Made by a program: the position numbers and the translations under genes
Shown here: piece by piece, positions 28,665 to 36,937 of the stretch
Position numbering within the stretch: the stretch's first letter is position 1
Layout of the letters: each line of letters begins with the position of its first letter
Source of the DNA: CAWCTD01 sp963798455
GTDB lineage: Bacteria > Acidobacteriota > Terriglobia > Bryobacterales > Bryobacteraceae
NCBI GenBank assembly: GCA_963798455.1
Contig: CAWCTD010000003.1
Location: 682,001 to 746,000, forward strand
Reading direction: 5' to 3'
DNA: 64,000 nucleotides
The notes under the pieces: generated by a model
Databases searched by the model: none
What the model saw: the letters and a program-made list of their open reading frames with translations, nothing else
Told to the model about the DNA's origin: nothing

Positions 28665-28690
28665 CTGAGCCGCGCGCGTAAGCAAGCGGC
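28665..28690. repeat. REP-like half palindrome, copy B
   Basis: CTGAGCCGCGCGCGTAAGCA and the following AGCGGC match the right half of copy A at 28085-28110 in the same orientation, with few differences. It lies 14 bases after the transposase stop. Confidence 0.7.
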
Positions 28691-28749
28691 AAGAGCCCGC
28701 CTCAATACGGGAAGCCGGAGTGATTCCCTCGCCACCGCTCCGTTGAAAG

Positions 28750-30012
28750 TCATACCAGGACCGCCTCTGGGCTGAGTGGTTTGATCTCGATGGAATAACC
28801 GAGCGCCCGCAGTTGTTTAGTGAGTCTCTGGACACGCCGTTTTGCCGCTTGCGGGGTGGTCGGTAGGCCGCGTTCCTTGTACTGCGCACCGTCGTGGAGG
28901 ATCTTCCAGATCACCACACTGATGTGCCGAGCCATCGCCCAGATCGCCTTGGCATAGCCGAGCCTGGGCATCAGGCGCTGGAATTTCTGCTGGAAGTAGC
29001 TGTTCTTGGTCCGGACCGCCGCCTGCGCCGCCTGACAGAGTACACGCCGCATATAGGTGTTCCCTTTCGCGCAGTGGCTGCTGTGGTTTTCCCCGGCGCT
29101 TTCCTCCCGGCCCGGGCATACGCCAATCCAGGAACTGAACTGGGCTGCGGACGCAAAGGCGCTGGCCTGCGGACCGGCTTCGGCCACGATCTGTTGTGCC
29201 GCGAGCACGCGGATGCCGGGGATCTTAACCAACCGGATCACGGCGTCGCTATGCTGGCGCATGGCGTCGGCCGCCAGTAAGGACAGTTCCTCCATTTGAG
29301 TGTCGATGAGCGCCAGTTGCGCCAGGTGCTGTTGCAGCAGCCGCCGGTGGATCTCGCTGACCGAGCCCGTCAGAGCATCGGCCAGTTCCGCGGACCCGCA
29401 CTGCAGCCGGGCATCCCCCATCGCGGCCAGTTTCGCCGGATCGGTTTCGCCCTGGCCCAAGGCCGTCAGGATGCGCAGTCCACTCGTGCCGAGCAGGTCG
29501 GTGACGACGCTGGAGAGCTTGATCCGGGTCTCTTCCAGCAAGCTCTCCAGTTGATTCTGAATCCGGACCCGCTGGCGCGTCAGTTGCGTGCGCCGCCGCG
29601 TCACGGTCCGCATCTGCCGCTGCTCGGCATCCGGGACAAAGCTCAGCGTCAGTTCGCCAGCCGCATGACGGCGCACCAATCGCTTCGCGTCCTTGAAATC
29701 CGCCTTCTTGCCCCGGGGCGCTCGGTTGCTCCAGGCCTGCGCCAGGCGCAGCCGGAAGTGCCGCTCCAGCGCCAGCCACACCGGCTTCCAGTACTGCGCC
29801 GTAGACTCCATGACGACTTCCTGCACTCCGTGCTGTTGCAGCCACGCCAGCAAATGCAGTAGCTCCGACGTGGTAGTTCCGAACCGGCGTTGCACGAACC
29901 GGATCGGCTCCCGGGGCTCGCCGCCGTCGTCCGCGGCTGCGCCGCCCACGGTGCCGACCACCACCATGAGCACCCGTTTGTGAACGTCAATTCCCGCTAT
30001 ACTGTCATTCAT
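28750..30012 (-). CDS. IS110-family transposase (DEDD recombinase)
   Basis: A 420-residue IS110-type transposase. The N-terminal RuvC-like DEDD domain has SIAGIDVHKRVLMVVV, VVMESTAQYWKPVW and KKADFKDAKRLVRR. The C-terminal transposase_20 domain has IPGIRVLAAQQIVAEAG, FSSWIGVCPGREESAG and KGNTYMRRVLCQAA with the conserved Ser-containing region. The ATG at 30012 starts the family-typical N-terminus; the frame stays open upstream by chance to 31023. The gene appears complete. Element ends are not obvious, as expected for a family without terminal inverted repeats. Confidence 0.93.
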   Translation of the reverse strand: MNDSIAGIDVHKRVLMVVVGTVGGAAADDGGEPREPIRFVQRRFGTTTSELLHLLAWLQQHGVQEVVMESTAQYWKPVWLALERHFRLRLAQAWSNRAPRGKKADFKDAKRLVRRHAAGELTLSFVPDAEQRQMRTVTRRRTQLTRQRVRIQNQLESLLEETRIKLSSVVTDLLGTSGLRILTALGQGETDPAKLAAMGDARLQCGSAELADALTGSVSEIHRRLLQQHLAQLALIDTQMEELSLLAADAMRQHSDAVIRLVKIPGIRVLAAQQIVAEAGPQASAFASAAQFSSWIGVCPGREESAGENHSSHCAKGNTYMRRVLCQAAQAAVRTKNSYFQQKFQRLMPRLGYAKAIWAMARHISVVIWKILHDGAQYKERGLPTTPQAAKRRVQRLTKQLRALGYSIEIKPLSPEAVLV

Positions 30013-30253
30013 TGTTGTCTCCGGCGTGGAAGCGGAGAACACGCAAATTGTAGTAACGCACCGTTTCGTGCTACCGCTTCCCCGACCGGGGCCGCTGCGC
30101 ACATTCATTGGCTCTCGAGCGTGTTCCGGGCCAAACTCCCTCACGGCTTCAACTGATCCAGAGCGGTACCGACCTCGACCGCCCACGCCGAACAACAACA
30201 TACCGCACCGCTCGACCCGACTTTCATCATCTTCGGCGGCCCGCAGGGCCATG
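30013..30253 (-). other. Non-coding end of the IS110 element, candidate bridge-RNA region
   Basis: About 240 bases between the transposase start and the next REP contain no convincing gene. In IS110-group elements the long non-coding end upstream of the recombinase encodes a structured bridge RNA that pairs with donor and target DNA. The position fits; structure and pairing were not computed. Several short G/C-rich complementary blocks are visible around 30080-30110. Confidence 0.35.
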
Positions 30254-30303
30254 GGGACTCCCTCACGGTCGCGGCTCCGAACCGCTTTCAGCGAGCGGCT
30301 CAC
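30254..30303. repeat. REP-like palindromic repeat, copy C
   Basis: ACTCCCTCACGGTCGCGGCT and the following CCGAACCGCTTTC match the left half of copy A at 28054-28084. The right side differs and forms its own small hairpin (CCGCT/AGCGG). It overlaps the ecfA stop codon (30300-30302). Confidence 0.7.
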
Positions 30304-30992
30304 ACCAGGCCCGCACCCTCCAGCAGCGCGGCGTCGTTGAGGATGCGCGGGGCGGGACCCTGCGCGATGATCCGCCCTTCCGCCAGCACCACAATCCGCG
30401 AGCAGAGCCCGTCGAGGAACCTGAGGTCGTGACTGGCGATGAGGCGGGCCACCGGGAGGCTCTTGAGCAGGGCCGCGAGATGCCGCACCGAGCGGCCGTC
30501 CAATTCCGCGGTGGGCTCGTCCAGAATCAGCAACTCCGGCAAGGTCACCAGGGCCGACGCGATCGCCGCGCGCTTCCTCTCCCCCAGGCTGAGTTGTGAC
30601 GCCGGCCGTTCGGCGGCGTCGGCCAGCCCGGCGACGTCGAGCGCCGCGACAGCTTTCGCCGAGGCCTCGGCCCGGGCCATGCCACGGTTGATCAGCGGCA
30701 AGGCCACGTCTTCTACCAGCTTCGGCATAAACAACTGATCTTCCGGGTTCTGGAACACCACTCCCACCCGGCGCAGGCCCTTCCGCGTCAGGGGCTCGCC
30801 AAAGAGCCGGACGGAGCCCTCCGCACGATGCAGTCCCAGCAGGCACCACAGCAACGTGCTCTTGCCCGAACCGTTGGCGCCCACGATGCCCAGGCACTCG
30901 CCGGCTGCCAGTGAGAGCGTGACGTTCTGGAGCACCTGCCTGCGGGAGTCGTAGTAGAAGCCAAGTCGTTCGACTTCCAGAACCGCGCTCAT
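30300..30992 (-). CDS. Energy-coupling factor (ECF) transporter ATPase, EcfA/CbiO type
   Basis: A 231-residue ATPase that powers uptake of a vitamin or metal with EcfT and an S component. It has Walker A GANGSGKST, the Q-loop VFQNPEDQLF typical of ECF ATPases, signature LSLGERKRAAIASAL, Walker B LLILDEPTAELDGRS and switch His in LIASHDLRFLD. The ATG at 30992 overlaps the EcfT stop. It is the last gene of the TonB/ECF operon. Only one ATPase is encoded, so it would act as a homodimer. Confidence 0.92.
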   Translation of the reverse strand: MSAVLEVERLGFYYDSRRQVLQNVTLSLAAGECLGIVGANGSGKSTLLWCLLGLHRAEGSVRLFGEPLTRKGLRRVGVVFQNPEDQLFMPKLVEDVALPLINRGMARAEASAKAVAALDVAGLADAAERPASQLSLGERKRAAIASALVTLPELLILDEPTAELDGRSVRHLAALLKSLPVARLIASHDLRFLDGLCSRIVVLAEGRIIAQGPAPRILNDAALLEGAGLV

Positions 30993-31438
30993 TCGCCGAT
31001 CCCCCGCACCAGTTGCGCCACATAGAAGCGCTCCGCGCGCGTCAGTGACCTGGAGAAGAACGCGCTCAGTGCGAACGCCAGCGAGCGGAACCAGCCGGCG
31101 CCATATCTGTTTGGCACGCTGAGCCTGCGTGCCGTCAGGGCGCGCTGCCCTTCGCGGAACAGAATGGCGGCAAAGTGGCGGACGAACAACGCAAACAGGG
31201 CCGTCCAGAACAGCCACGTGCGCCCGCGAACCCGGAACAGCCATCGGTCCCACGGCAACAGGCGGACCACGACCGTTGTCGCCAGGAACACGAGGATGGT
31301 CTTGAGGCACAGCCCGGTGACCGGCATTCCGGAGGCCCACTGCATCATCGCGAGCATGGCCGCGAAGAGCAGGATCGGGATGAGCGTCAGGAGCCAGCCT
31401 GTCAGCAGGCGGGCTTTTCCGCGCGGACGAAATACCAA
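30989..31438 (-). CDS. ECF transporter transmembrane protein, short EcfT/CbiQ type
   Basis: A 149-residue membrane protein with about three hydrophobic segments. The C-terminal coupling-helix motif SLTRAERFYVAQLVRG corresponds to the S-x-x-RAE-x-x-x-A-x-x-x-RG motif by which EcfT docks on the ATPase. Typical EcfT proteins have 230-270 residues, so the N-terminal helices are missing or were never there. The frame overlaps the methyltransferase end by 37 bases and leaves no room for a longer form. It overlaps ecfA by 4 bases. Confidence 0.8.
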   Translation of the reverse strand: MVFRPRGKARLLTGWLLTLIPILLFAAMLAMMQWASGMPVTGLCLKTILVFLATTVVVRLLPWDRWLFRVRGRTWLFWTALFALFVRHFAAILFREGQRALTARRLSVPNRYGAGWFRSLAFALSAFFSRSLTRAERFYVAQLVRGIGE

Positions 31439-32013
31439 CCCGGGTCCTCCTCGGCTTGAATGTGGACCGCCCCGACCTCAGCCAGCGTGCGCGCCATTGC
31501 CTCCGACGGCGGCAGGAAGTCGCCTGAAACCGGGCCGCTCAGGGAGCCGTGAAACGCGTTCAACTCCCGGCTCCCCGCCAGGTGGCCCACCGACAAGACG
31601 CCCCCCGGCTTGAGCACGCGCAGGAATTCGGCCAGCGCCCCCTTCCAATCCGGAAGATGGGGCAAGATTCCGAAGCACAATACCAGATCGAAGCTGTCAG
31701 GATTGGCCGGGAGGCTCGAAACGTCGGCGCAGAGGTAACCGACACGCTCGTCGGCCTGCTTGCGTGCGTTCTGCTTGAGCATTTCGATGGCGAAGTCCGT
31801 CTCCACGACCAGCGCGGCGCCGGGGCACTCGTCGAGAATCGAGGCGAGCAGGATGCCGGTGCCGCAACCCACGTCGAGGACCCTGCGCGTCCGGCCAACT
31901 GCGCTCTGCCGGACGTAGCGCCGGACCTTGCCGGGCGCGTCCTCCATGCTGGGGAGGTTGTCCCATTCGGCGGCAAGGCCGTTGAAATAGGTTCTCTTAA
32001 CGTTGTCCGGCAT
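31402..32013 (-). CDS. Class I SAM-dependent methyltransferase
   Basis: A 203-residue Rossmann-fold methyltransferase. It has motif I VLDVGCGTGILL, an acidic residue at the end of strand 2 (VVETDFAIEML), motif II-like LCADVSSLP, DSFDLVLCFGILPHLPDW and LRVLKPGGVLSVGHL. The substrate is unknown. It is embedded between the ECF S component (17-base overlap) and EcfT, so it probably acts on the imported compound or a related one. The ATG at 32013 begins MPDNVKRTYFNGLAAEWD, a usual N-terminus for such enzymes. Confidence 0.88.
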   Translation of the reverse strand: MPDNVKRTYFNGLAAEWDNLPSMEDAPGKVRRYVRQSAVGRTRRVLDVGCGTGILLASILDECPGAALVVETDFAIEMLKQNARKQADERVGYLCADVSSLPANPDSFDLVLCFGILPHLPDWKGALAEFLRVLKPGGVLSVGHLAGSRELNAFHGSLSGPVSGDFLPPSEAMARTLAEVGAVHIQAEEDPGWYFVRAEKPAC

Positions 32014-32539
32014 CTTCGAACAGCGGACCTCTTCTCTTTGATAGCGCACCCAGGACCAGCGGGACTACTACTAGTTGCAACGCCACTCCGGGCAGACCCT
32101 GAACCAGAGCGGCGCCGGCCGACAATCCCGCTGGGAGTCCGAACAGCCTTGCGAGCATCCACGAGAGGCCGGCGGAGGTCAACCGGTCGCACACAATGGC
32201 CGCCACCAGCGCCGGCCACAGGCGGCGTCCGGAGCCACGGTACACCAGCCCGGCCACTGCGGAGAGCACCACTCCTTCCACCGCCATCACCGCCGCTACC
32301 GGCGGATACAGCGGCGGCATGCCGGTCAGCACGGCGGAAACCAGCGGCGTCGCGGCGCCCGTGAACACGGCCCAACCCAGGGGAGACAGGAACCCGTTCA
32401 GCAGCAGGGGCAGCAGCATGGGAAGGAACTTGCTCCCCAGGCCCACGGCGTGAAAGACCATGGGGAGGGTGAGCCCCAGCGCCATCATCACGGCGTTGAC
32501 AACCATCCAACGCAGGCGATCGGGTTGCGGGCTTGCCAT
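31997..32539 (-). CDS. ECF transporter substrate-binding (S) component
   Basis: A 180-residue hydrophobic protein with five or six membrane helices. Its first helix and loop, ALGLTLPMVFHAVGLGSKFLP, followed by MLLPLLLNGFLSPLGW, resemble S components in which a helix-1 loop closes over the substrate. The substrate class cannot be read safely. The ATG overlaps the stop of the TonB receptor gene by one base (TGATG), showing co-translation with an outer-membrane receptor. Confidence 0.78.
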   Translation of the reverse strand: MASPQPDRLRWMVVNAVMMALGLTLPMVFHAVGLGSKFLPMLLPLLLNGFLSPLGWAVFTGAATPLVSAVLTGMPPLYPPVAAVMAVEGVVLSAVAGLVYRGSGRRLWPALVAAIVCDRLTSAGLSWMLARLFGLPAGLSAGAALVQGLPGVALQLVVVPLVLGALSKRRGPLFEDAGQR

Positions 32540-34563
32540 CAGAACACCAGGCTGAACCCCCCGGCTGCGTTGAGGCCCGGCATGGGATACCCGGGCAGCA
32601 CCTCGTACCGGTGATCGAGCAGGTTCTCCAGCATCACAAAGAGGCTCTGGCGTCTCTTCACCGGGACGGTGCACTTGAAGGTTGCCAAGGTGTACCCGCC
32701 GAGTTGCGATGTCCGGCCGGTGTTCGCCCAGCGCCTGCCCACGGTCGTTGCTCCCAGGTGCAGATAGGCTTTGCCGGCGTCGTAGTCGATCGAGGCGTTC
32801 CACTTGTGAGCCGGGATGTACGGCGACAAGTTCGTGGAACGCAGGTAGGCGTAGCCGTTCGCGATCTGCATGCGCCTCACCGGCTTCCAACGCGTGCTCA
32901 CCTCAAAGCCCCGATTCAGCGCGCTCCCTGCATTCAGCAAGGCGAGGTTCGGGAACCGCCCCGTCGTCACGATCATGTTGTGCAGGTCGGCATAGTATGC
33001 GGTGAAGGAGGACTGAAAGGATCGGGCCGGCTCCACCCGGAAGGTGGCCTGGTAGTTCCACAGAGTCTCCGGGTGGAGCAGCGGATTAGGGGCCGGGAAA
33101 AGGTACAACTCGCGGATGGTGGGACTCCGGAAGCCCTTGCCGGCCGCGAGGCTGAGCGTGTAGCCGGTCCTGATCTTGTAGCTCGCCCCGAACTCCGGAA
33201 CCGCGATGTCCCCATAGACGGAGTTATGTTCGTAGCGCAGGCCGGTGTTCAGCCGCAGGCGTCCGCTGGCGTTCCACTGCAAGCGCGAGAAGCCGGCGGC
33301 CGTCTGAATATGGTGTTCGCCGTAGTCGAGGAGGGAAAGGATGTTGTTGGCCCGGCCCCCATATGAGGCGGCTTCGGCGCCCGCATCCAGAGTGAGGCGG
33401 GAACTCAAAGAGAACGACTGCTGGACTCGCCCGCCCGTCGTGTTGTCCACGGAGCGGAAGCCGTCGGTGATGACGTTGCGTCCGTAGCTCGAGTAGAACC
33501 GCGCGTAGCCCCACGTCCGTTCGTAGGCGTTGTCCAAGTTGACGCTGAATCCCCCCCGGCCCACGGCTGCGTAGCTCCCCGCCAGGGGCGCCGTGACCGG
33601 CCCGGGATCTTCCACGTAGAAGTGGCCGTAACGCCCCTGGATGGAAGTTTTCCACGCCCGCGACAAGTCAAGGCCGGCTCCCAGAGCGGCGTCCTGACTG
33701 CGGTAAGCGGCCGATTTGCGGTCGCCGCGGGTGTGATCGATGCCCGCGTGCAGCGTGTAGAACCCCTTCTCGAATTTTGTGCCGTGGCTCAGCCGATGCT
33801 GGCCGGTCAGAAAAGAGCCGAGCGAACTGGAAAGCCGGGTCTCGGTCCCTCCCAGGGGACGGCTAGGCACGATCTCGATGGCCCCGCCCATGGCGTTGCC
33901 GCCGTAGAGAACCGAGGCCGGACCCTCGGTGACGCTGACACTCTCCGCGTCGAAGAGACTGTAGAAGTCGGGCAACGGGTGCCCCATCATCCCTTGCATG
34001 TCCGGCCGTCCGTCCACCACGACGAGGACTCCCGTGTTCGGCGACTCCCCGATGCCGCGGATCGACACCCCTCCCGTGCCGTTGGTCGAGATCCCGTAGC
34101 CCATCACCCCGCGGCGGGTTACGAAGGCGCCAGGCACAAGCTGATCCACCGCGTCGAAGACCGTCCGCGCCCCGCCCCGGTCGATCTCCACAGCGGTTCC
34201 CACGGTAGCCGTTTCCACGGGCGCCGGCTCACTCACGATCACCTGCACCGAGGTCTCGACCACCGCCGGAGTCAACCGGATGGTTAGCGGGCCCGCGGGC
34301 AGGCTGAGAACCTCCTCGGTGACGGCCTGAAACCCTTCCGCCGAGACACGAATGACGGCTGGAGGGCTCAGAGCGATCTCGGCTGACCCGGTCTCATCCG
34401 ACTTCACAACCTGCGCGGCGCGCGCGCCGGCCGGTTGCCGGACTTCGACCACCGCGCCGGGAACACCGAAACCATGAGAATCGATGACGCTGATGGAGAC
34501 CTTGTCGGCGGCCGAGAGAGAAATGCCGAGAAGGAGCAGGAAGAGGCAGCGTGAACGAGCCAT
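32539..34563 (-). CDS. TonB-dependent outer-membrane receptor
   Basis: A 674-residue receptor. After a signal peptide (MARSRCLFLLLLGISLSAA) comes a carboxypeptidase-regulatory-like domain (about 20-105), the plug (about 110-240; VSIRGIGESPNTGVLVVVDG, SVSVTEGPASVLYGGNAMGG) and a 22-strand-type barrel ending in LVF. Late signature GYTLSLAAGKGFRSPTIREL is seen. The ATG at 34563 gives the better signal peptide and lies 7 bases after TACTAT, so it is preferred to the ATG at 34572. It is the first gene of an operon with ECF transporter genes, so it likely imports the same scarce compound across the outer membrane. Confidence 0.92.
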   Translation of the reverse strand: MARSRCLFLLLLGISLSAADKVSISVIDSHGFGVPGAVVEVRQPAGARAAQVVKSDETGSAEIALSPPAVIRVSAEGFQAVTEEVLSLPAGPLTIRLTPAVVETSVQVIVSEPAPVETATVGTAVEIDRGGARTVFDAVDQLVPGAFVTRRGVMGYGISTNGTGGVSIRGIGESPNTGVLVVVDGRPDMQGMMGHPLPDFYSLFDAESVSVTEGPASVLYGGNAMGGAIEIVPSRPLGGTETRLSSSLGSFLTGQHRLSHGTKFEKGFYTLHAGIDHTRGDRKSAAYRSQDAALGAGLDLSRAWKTSIQGRYGHFYVEDPGPVTAPLAGSYAAVGRGGFSVNLDNAYERTWGYARFYSSYGRNVITDGFRSVDNTTGGRVQQSFSLSSRLTLDAGAEAASYGGRANNILSLLDYGEHHIQTAAGFSRLQWNASGRLRLNTGLRYEHNSVYGDIAVPEFGASYKIRTGYTLSLAAGKGFRSPTIRELYLFPAPNPLLHPETLWNYQATFRVEPARSFQSSFTAYYADLHNMIVTTGRFPNLALLNAGSALNRGFEVSTRWKPVRRMQIANGYAYLRSTNLSPYIPAHKWNASIDYDAGKAYLHLGATTVGRRWANTGRTSQLGGYTLATFKCTVPVKRRQSLFVMLENLLDHRYEVLPGYPMPGLNAAGGFSLVF

Positions 34564-34627
34564 GCCGTTCATAGTAGCACGATGTATGTATCTGTGCTAC
34601 CGAGAACAAGATGCTAATGTCGTAGAG

Positions 34628-36130
34628 ATGGGCCACAGGACGGCTATCATTATCGGCGCCGGGCCGGCCGGCCTGACGGCCGCCTATGAATTGCTCGCCA
34701 GGACGGACATCAGGCCGGTCGTCCTCGAGAAGAGCGAGTACATGGGCGGCATCGCCCGGACAGTCAACTACAAAGGTAACCGCATCGACATCGGTGGCCA
34801 CCGTTTTTTCTCCAAGTCCGACCGCGTCATGGACTGGTGGCTCAACATCCTTCCCATGGAAGGCCCGGAGGTCAAGCCTGACGCGGTCGACCGAGTGATG
34901 CTCGTCCGTAACCGGAAGTCCCGCATCTACTTCCTCCGGCGATTGTTCGACTACCCGATCCGCCTTACCTTGGGCACCCTCGCCAAGCTGGGACCGCTTC
35001 GGACCGTGCGCATCGGCCTCAGTTACCTCGCGAGCGTGCTCTTCCCCATCAAGCCCGAGCGCACACTGGAGCAGTTCTTCATCAACCGGTTCGGGAAGGA
35101 ACTCTACAAGACGTTCTTTAGGGACTACACCGAGAAGGTGTGGGGCGTGCCTTGCAACCAGATCAGCGCCGAGTGGGGCGCGCAGAGAGTGAAGGGCCTC
35201 TCGATCGCCAAGTCAATCCTGCACTTTTGCCGCCAGGCATTCGGCGGGAAGACCGACATCACGCAGAAGGCGACGGAGACCTCTCTCATCGAGCGGTTCC
35301 TGTACCCCAAGTACGGCCCCGGCCAGATGTGGGAGGAGGTGGCCCGCCGGGTGTCGGCCCAGGGCGGTGAGGTCTTGACCGGCTGGGAAGTCCGTGGGAT
35401 TCACACCTCGGGCTACCGGGTGACGGCCGTCACGGCCGTCGATCCCGCTACCGGCGAGGAAAGGCGCTTCGAGGGAGACCTCTTCTTTTCCACGATGGCG
35501 GTGAAGGACTTGGTACGGGCGCTGGGACCCGGCGTTCCCCCCGACATCAGGGAGATCGCCGAGGGGATCGAGTACCGCGACTTCATCACCGTCGGGCTGC
35601 TGGTCGACGGGCTGAAGGTCCGCGAGGCCGACGGCAGCCTGATCCGCGACAACTGGATCTACATCCAGGAGCCGGTCGTGCTCGTCGGGCGCATGCAGAT
35701 CTTCAACAACTGGAGCCCCTACTTGGTCGCCGACCGCTCCAAAGTCTGGATCGGGCTGGAGTATTTCTGCTTCGAGGGCGATTCCCTCTGGCAAAAGCCC
35801 GATCGGGAGCTGGTCGAGCTGGCCAAGGCCGAACTGGAGGAGATCGGCATCCTCGACAAGGCCCTGGTGCGCGATTCGACCGTCATCCGGACACAGAAGA
35901 CCTACCCCGCCTATATCGGCACGTACTCACGCTTCGGCGAGTTGCGGCAGTACCTGGACCGTTTCGACAACCTGTTTCTCGTCGGTCGTAACGGCATGCA
36001 TCGCTACAACAACCAGGACCACTCCATGCTGGCTGCCATGGTGGCGGTCGACAACATTGCGCAAGGCGTCACGTCGAAGGACAATATCTGGGCGGTGAAC
36101 ACCGAAGAAGAATACCACGAGGAGAAGTAG
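34628..36130 (+). CDS. FAD-dependent amine-oxidase-like oxidoreductase (UDP-galactopyranose mutase-like)
   Basis: A 500-residue flavoprotein. It starts with the dinucleotide-binding motif IIIGAGPAGLTAAYELLA, then RTVNYKGNRIDIGGHRFFSK, and ends with NLFLVGRNGMHRYNNQDHSM, the FAD-contacting C-terminal motif. Close relatives are annotated as protoporphyrinogen-oxidase-like or UDP-galactopyranose-mutase-like and occur near polysaccharide genes; the reaction is not certain. The ATG at 34628 is 7 bases after TAATGT (34615-34620), and the gene is divergent from the TonB receptor. Confidence 0.85.
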   Translation: MGHRTAIIIGAGPAGLTAAYELLARTDIRPVVLEKSEYMGGIARTVNYKGNRIDIGGHRFFSKSDRVMDWWLNILPMEGPEVKPDAVDRVMLVRNRKSRIYFLRRLFDYPIRLTLGTLAKLGPLRTVRIGLSYLASVLFPIKPERTLEQFFINRFGKELYKTFFRDYTEKVWGVPCNQISAEWGAQRVKGLSIAKSILHFCRQAFGGKTDITQKATETSLIERFLYPKYGPGQMWEEVARRVSAQGGEVLTGWEVRGIHTSGYRVTAVTAVDPATGEERRFEGDLFFSTMAVKDLVRALGPGVPPDIREIAEGIEYRDFITVGLLVDGLKVREADGSLIRDNWIYIQEPVVLVGRMQIFNNWSPYLVADRSKVWIGLEYFCFEGDSLWQKPDRELVELAKAELEEIGILDKALVRDSTVIRTQKTYPAYIGTYSRFGELRQYLDRFDNLFLVGRNGMHRYNNQDHSMLAAMVAVDNIAQGVTSKDNIWAVNTEEEYHEEK

Positions 36131-36185
36131 CGGCTGCGGGAACAACTTTCCCGGCCTTTGCGTAGTAGATGGGTGAGAGGCAGCC

Positions 36186-36497
36186 ATGTACTGCACGCAA
36201 TGCGGATTCAAGCTGGAGGACGCCGACTCGTTCTGCGCCAAGTGTGGAAAACCCACGCGCCCCGACGCGCCACCCAGGGCGGAGCCGGCGAGGAAGCGGC
36301 TGGTGCGCCTCATGCACCAGAAGAAGATCGCCGGGGTCTGCTCCGGCTTTGCGGACTACTTCGACCTGGACGTGACCCTGATGCGCATCCTCTGGCTGGT
36401 GGCGGCGCTGTTCACCGGGGTCGGTTTCATCGCCTACATCGTCGCCTGGATCGCTATGCCGAAGGACTACCGCCAGCCTCCGGCGCAGGCGTTCTGA
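36186..36497 (+). CDS. PspC-domain protein with N-terminal zinc ribbon
   Basis: A 103-residue protein. An N-terminal zinc ribbon (YCTQCGFKL and CAKCGKP) is followed by a PspC domain (about 40-95): KKIAGVCSGFADYFDLDVTLMRILW and one membrane helix VAALFTGVGFIAYIVAWIAM. PspC-type proteins help sense or guard against envelope stress. The last ~35 codons are duplicated as a relic at 38070-38168, after the leuB2 gene. Confidence 0.88.
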   Translation: MYCTQCGFKLEDADSFCAKCGKPTRPDAPPRAEPARKRLVRLMHQKKIAGVCSGFADYFDLDVTLMRILWLVAALFTGVGFIAYIVAWIAMPKDYRQPPAQAF

Positions 36498-36937
36498 CCG
36501 GGTACTGCGGCGTGCTGGCGGTGCTTCGCAACGGGTTGATTCCATTCCTGCTTACGCGCCTGACGGGCCACCGGCGGATGGCGCCTTGCCTAGGCTCGCC
36601 CATTGGCCACTTTACCCTTCACCAGCGCTCTGCTACGGTAGGAGAGGGGTGCTCCGAACGCCAGGCTAGCCGAAGCAGTGGGCTCCGTGCTTCCCCGATT
36701 TGCCGTGCCGTCTGCGAAGCCTCTGTCGGTGGCTCCAGAGGTACGGAAGCAGAATCCCCCGAATTCGGGTCGGTTGCAGGGAGTCATGACCACAGCCAAG
36801 GTGACGTAACTACCCTCTGTCATAACGAGCCGTGGATTGCTCCGGCATAGGAATGGCCATCCGGAGCTTCAGGTTCTGCAATGATTTGCCCGGTCACACG
36901 GGCCACAATTGAACCGTTTCTCAAGGAGAATTGAACG
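36498..36937. other. 440-base gap without a convincing gene
   Basis: Six-frame inspection shows only short frames with no recognisable product. A clear AAGGAG at about 36925-36930 serves the dehydrogenase gene at 36938. No tRNA or riboswitch fold is evident by eye. Confidence 0.5.

Noticed and set aside
28750..31023. 757-residue minus-strand frame covering the IS110 transposase and part of ecfA/ecfT
   Set aside because: Only the part from 30012 down matches IS110. The upstream part is a shadow of ecfA and ecfT and of the REP region.
36590..36823. 77-residue minus-strand frame in the pspC-leuB2 gap
   Set aside because: No family resemblance, no ribosome site, and composition typical of chance frames.
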